This document shows, one piece after another, positions 8,355-10,265 of a stretch of DNA of 10,265 nucleotides. Position 1 is the first letter of the stretch; each line of letters opens with the position of its first letter. The notes under the pieces are model-generated. The model saw nothing but the letters and a program-made list of their open reading frames with translations, had not been told where the DNA came from and did no database searches. Made by a program: the position numbers and the translations under genes. Origin of the DNA: Desulfobacteraceae bacterium (GTDB taxonomy: Bacteria > Desulfobacterota > DSM-4660 > Desulfatiglandales > Desulfatiglandaceae); NCBI GenBank assembly GCA_020349865.1, contig CP070700.1, positions 3,618,902 to 3,629,166 on the forward strand, read 5' to 3'.

Positions 8355-8912
8355 ATGGAAGGATGGACTGAAGAAGAGATTAGAAACAAGGATTTAATGT
8401 CACCCTGCGGGCTATACTGCGGTGTATGCGCGGTTTACATTGCAACGAGAGATAAAAATGAAAAATTAAGGGCAATTATAGGAAACCTTTACGGAACAAA
8501 ACCCCAAGAAACGGAGTGTTTAGGGTGCATGCAATCCGATCCGCCGAAAAAGCTCTATGGCTATTGCAAGATGTGCAAGATAAGGGATTGCGTAAAATCC
8601 AAAGGATATTACTCTTGCCACCAATGTGAAGAATGGCCATGCAGTATCACAGAAAGTTTCTCTATTACAACTGGCGCAAGAGTTATGAAAAGAACGATAC
8701 CTCTATGGCGAGCTAAAGTAGCTGAGCACGGCGATGAGGCGGGCAGCATAGAATGGGCACGGTCAGAATGTGAACGTTATCATTGTTTTTCATGTGGTGA
8801 ACCGCTTTTTAGAGGTGCCCAACGTTGCAGGGCCTGCAAAAAGGATATCGCCAATGAATTAGATGGATCCTTTGCTGGGTCAACAACCAAATTTTTCCAA
8901 CAATCTTTCTGA
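8355..8912 (+). CDS. DUF3795-type cysteine-rich protein with C-terminal zinc ribbon
   Basis: The 185-residue protein opens with the DUF3795 signature CGLYCGVC (Cys18, 22, 25). More paired cysteines follow: Cys55/58, Cys71/74/79 and Cys88/91/96. This family is common in anaerobes, is of unknown function, and probably binds metal or an Fe-S centre. After a linker, Cys144/147 and Cys158/161 (CFSC and CRAC) form what looks like an added zinc ribbon. In total there are 16 cysteines, and no signal peptide or membrane span. The ATG is set by GAGGAGG (8341-8347) 7 nt upstream. It stands alone, with gaps of more than 300 nt on both sides. A metal-binding regulatory or chaperone role is possible, but I would not assign one. 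Confidence 0.8.
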   Translation: MEGWTEEEIRNKDLMSPCGLYCGVCAVYIATRDKNEKLRAIIGNLYGTKPQETECLGCMQSDPPKKLYGYCKMCKIRDCVKSKGYYSCHQCEEWPCSITESFSITTGARVMKRTIPLWRAKVAEHGDEAGSIEWARSECERYHCFSCGEPLFRGAQRCRACKKDIANELDGSFAGSTTKFFQQSF

Positions 8913-9242
8913 AAGAGCCGTCAGTTCAGCCTTTTCATCAATACAATACAAAAAATGAAGACTTGACATGTCGCCCCATGATATGACATTGGTGATAAAA
9001 AGCTATTTTTACTTTGAACAGAAATAAAGAAATTCTTATCAGCACCTATGCGCCATTCTGAAGCAACTTCTCATTTGCAAGACAACTCACGTTCGGCTGA
9101 GGATCTCCAGAGTCATCCGTGCTGATTTTTCATTGTTTCTTTAATGGGCGCCCCACCAAGTTTCAAAGCGAAGAAAGGAGGGTAGACCACGTTATAGGGT
9201 TATACGATATATTTAAAGCGTATAAAAAAGGAGGTAAAGAAA
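8913..9242. other. 330-nt intergenic region, no convincing gene
   Basis: No gene family is recognisable in any frame. It holds an 8-bp perfect inverted repeat, ATCAGCAC (9038-9045) with GTGCTGAT (9119-9126), followed by TTTTT. It also has an A/T-only stem TAAAAA/TTTTTA at 8996-9011. TTGAAC (9014-9019) and TATCAG (9037-9042), 17 bp apart, form a weak sigma-70-like promoter candidate about 200 nt before the VOC gene. The long leader this implies is unexplained. The ribosome binding site of the VOC gene lies at its end (9226-9235). Confidence 0.6.
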
Positions 9243-9698
9243 ATGGCTCAGATTAGCGGAATGCATCATGCGTGTATCATTGTTCCCGAGATTGAAGAAG
9301 CAAAAAAATGGTATCAGGATGTACTTGGTCTAAAATTAATGGCGGAATTTGATCTTGCATCGCCAGAGGTGGGAACAGGGGTAGCAGTACCAAATGCACA
9401 TCTCTTGGGGGCCATGCTCCAATGGGGTGAAGCAGAGGGTGCTACCATGGTGGAGTTAATAGAATACGCGAATCCAGCAGGTCAAAAATTCGATCCCGAC
9501 ACACCCTCAAATGCTCAAGGAGTTGCGCATATAGCCTTTTCTACTGTAGATGCCATTGATGAACTTTATAGTGAATTTGTTGCCAAGGGTGTCAAATTCT
9601 ATTCTCCGCCTCAATCTGTAGAAGTGGGCGGGGCCGTGGTCAAGTTCTGCTATTTCCAAGATCTTAACGGTGCCAAATTGGAGTTTATTGGGACCTGA
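9243..9698 (+). CDS. VOC superfamily (glyoxalase/bleomycin-resistance/dioxygenase fold) protein
   Basis: The 151-residue protein has the two beta-alpha-beta-beta-beta modules of the vicinal oxygen chelate fold. The first opens with HHACIIVPEIEEAKKWYQDV and the second with GVAHIAFSTVDAIDEL. The likely metal ligands are all present: His9, Glu71, His96 and Glu147. A single divalent metal and a small hydroxy-, thio- or CoA-linked substrate are therefore expected. The sequence resembles the lactoylglutathione lyase / methylmalonyl-CoA epimerase-like branch, but the reaction cannot be fixed. The ATG is set by AAAAGGAGGT (9226-9235) 7 nt upstream. It is 198 nt from the next gene with palindromes between, so co-transcription with the MerB-like gene is uncertain. 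Confidence 0.85.
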   Translation: MAQISGMHHACIIVPEIEEAKKWYQDVLGLKLMAEFDLASPEVGTGVAVPNAHLLGAMLQWGEAEGATMVELIEYANPAGQKFDPDTPSNAQGVAHIAFSTVDAIDELYSEFVAKGVKFYSPPQSVEVGGAVVKFCYFQDLNGAKLEFIGT

Positions 9699-9767
9699 TC
9701 TAATTAAAATTTTTCGTGGAGCTGCGGAGTGGCAAGTTTCTAATGAAATCAAAAAGGCCAAAAGGGG

Positions 9768-9778
9768 CGTCCCTAATT
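9768..9778 (-). repeat. 11-base match to the head of the 127-bp palindrome
   Basis: CGTCCCTAATT here is the exact reverse complement of AATTAGGGACG in the left arm of the palindrome at 8166-8292. It may mark a second, degraded REP-like unit in the gap between the VOC and MerB-like genes. No second arm is seen nearby. Confidence 0.3.
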
Positions 9779-9797
9779 GAGCTTTAATAAGAATTCT

Positions 9798-9844
9798 TTT
9801 ACTTGATTGTTCTCTTGGTAGCTTAATCCCCTCGATCAAGTAAA
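9798..9844. repeat. 10-bp inverted repeat upstream of the MerB-like gene
   Basis: TTTACTTGAT (9798-9807) and ATCAAGTAAA (9835-9844) are perfect reverse complements with a 27-nt loop. The repeat sits 53 nt before the ATG of the MerB-like gene. No T-run follows, so it is more likely an operator or RNA structure than a terminator. Confidence 0.4.
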
Positions 9845-9896
9845 CACTCTGAAAAGGAAATTCTCATAAACCCACTCAAATAAAGGAGATGGTGCT

Positions 9897-10265
9897 ATGA
9901 ATGAACCCAGCCAAAAGGACAGAACCTTCCAAATCATAATGAAACGCATGGTGGAGACAGGGCAAGCGCCTCACTATACGGAGCTTGCAGTCGAGTTAGG
10001 AGTCACACCCGAAGAAGGACGCAAAGCCCTTCATGAGCTTTTTTCCCGCAACTTTCCAGGTTGGTTGTTCCCCAATACCGATTACATCGTCTCTTTTCCA
10101 CCGTTCAACCACCTTCCCACCCAGTATCGCATTACGATAGAGGGTCAGCAGAAGTGGTTCGCCCAGTGAGGGTTCGAGTCGCTGGCGGTCAGCTGGCTTT
10201 TTCCGGGCAAAATTGTCCAGATTGATGCTCCGTGCCTTGATTGTGGGTCGCCAATCAGAGTGGAA
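9897..10265 (+). CDS. MerB-like (organomercurial lyase family) protein with in-frame TGA, probable selenoprotein (3' partial)
   Basis: The ATG follows AAAGGAGAT (9882-9890) by 6 nt. Residues 1-50 form a helix-turn-helix-like N-terminal domain, then PTQYRITIEGQQKWFAQ leads into a TGA at codon 91. Reading on, GFESLAVSWLFPGKIVQIDA and PCLDCGSPIRVE continue to the window end without another stop. Aligned by eye to plasmid MerB, whose active-site strand reads LYAWCALDTL, codon 91 falls on catalytic Cys96. Cys113 falls on Cys117. Glu94 stands where MerB has Asp99. Members of this family break carbon-mercury bonds or act on related substrates. A hairpin just after the TGA fits a SECIS. I infer selenocysteine at residue 91. 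A nonsense mutation, pseudogene or base error remains possible, in which case the product ends at 10169 with 90 residues. The second catalytic cysteine (Cys159 in MerB) would lie beyond the window. Confidence 0.75.
10167..10169 (+). other. In-frame TGA, probable selenocysteine codon
   Basis: TGA is codon 91 of the MerB-like frame and sits at the position of the catalytic cysteine of MerB. Family-like sequence continues in the same frame for 32 more codons to the window edge. TGA differs by one base from TGC/TGT, so a mutation or read error is the main alternative. Confidence 0.65.
10170..10204 (+). promoter_or_regulatory. SECIS-like hairpin directly after the in-frame TGA
   Basis: GCTG (10181-10184) pairs with CAGC (10190-10193) around a 5-nt loop GCGGT. 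Below a bulged T (10194), GAGTC (10176-10180) pairs with GGCTT (10195-10199) using two G-U wobbles. GGG (10170-10172) can close with TCC (10202-10204). The loop starts with G, 16 nt after the TGA, near the short end of the spacing usual for bacterial SECIS elements. These elements bind SelB to recode UGA. Confidence 0.55.

Noticed and set aside
8910..8966. Possible selenocysteine readthrough at the TGA ending the DUF3795 gene
   Set aside because: The codons after the TGA do not look like family sequence and a TGA stop follows after 17 codons. There is no reason to expect Cys there.
8963..8998. TTGACA at 8963-8968 as a -35 box
   Set aside because: No acceptable -10 hexamer lies 16-18 bp downstream; the nearest (TGATAA) is 24 bp away.
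9048..9125. A 25-codon frame starting ATG CGC CAT inside the inverted repeat
   Set aside because: It has no ribosome binding site and no recognisable similarity, and its length is expected by chance.
9144..9185. A 13-codon frame starting ATG GGC GCC upstream of the VOC gene
   Set aside because: It is very short and has no ribosome binding site.
9696..9707. Possible readthrough at the TGA ending the VOC gene
   Set aside because: A TAA follows three codons later, and the protein already has the normal family length.

Overview
The window looks like a chromosomal segment of a Gram-negative anaerobe, most plausibly a deltaproteobacterium (Desulfobacterota). That is an inference from gene content: large cytosolic cyclase-ATPase-TPR proteins, a DUF3795 protein, REP-like palindromes in the gaps, and a probable selenoprotein. 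No rRNA or other marker gene is present. All genes lie on the + strand, and most have a strong AGGAG-type ribosome binding site.

Region 1 (1-7112) is dominated by two tandem paralogues of about 1,100 residues. Each has an N-terminal zinc ribbon, a class III nucleotide cyclase domain, an AAA/STAND-type ATPase and a long TPR-like region. The first is cut by the left edge of the window and lacks about 35 residues. Between them sits a small dimeric alpha/beta-barrel (ABM-like) gene. The ABM gene, the second cyclase and an alpha/beta hydrolase (7139-8047) are spaced 9 and 26 nt apart and look like one operon. Both cyclases keep the metal-binding Asp pair and the transition-state Asn/Arg, but carry Glu and Lys at the two purine-recognition positions. 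Their substrate is therefore uncertain.

Region 2 (8048-9242) holds a palindrome-rich gap with a 127-bp imperfect inverted repeat (REP/MITE-like), then a Cys-rich DUF3795 protein (8355-8912), then a 330-nt gap with little recognisable content.

Region 3 (9243-10265) holds a VOC/glyoxalase-fold protein and, at the right edge, the most interesting gene. This is a MerB-like (organomercurial lyase family) reading frame from 9897. It meets an in-frame TGA at 10167-10169, exactly where MerB has its catalytic Cys96. The frame then continues with convincing family sequence to the window end. The bases just after the TGA fold into a hairpin with the spacing and G-first apical loop expected of a bacterial SECIS. 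The simplest reading is a selenocysteine-containing MerB homologue. An automatic gene caller would cut it to 90 residues. The alternative is a nonsense mutation or sequencing error at that codon.
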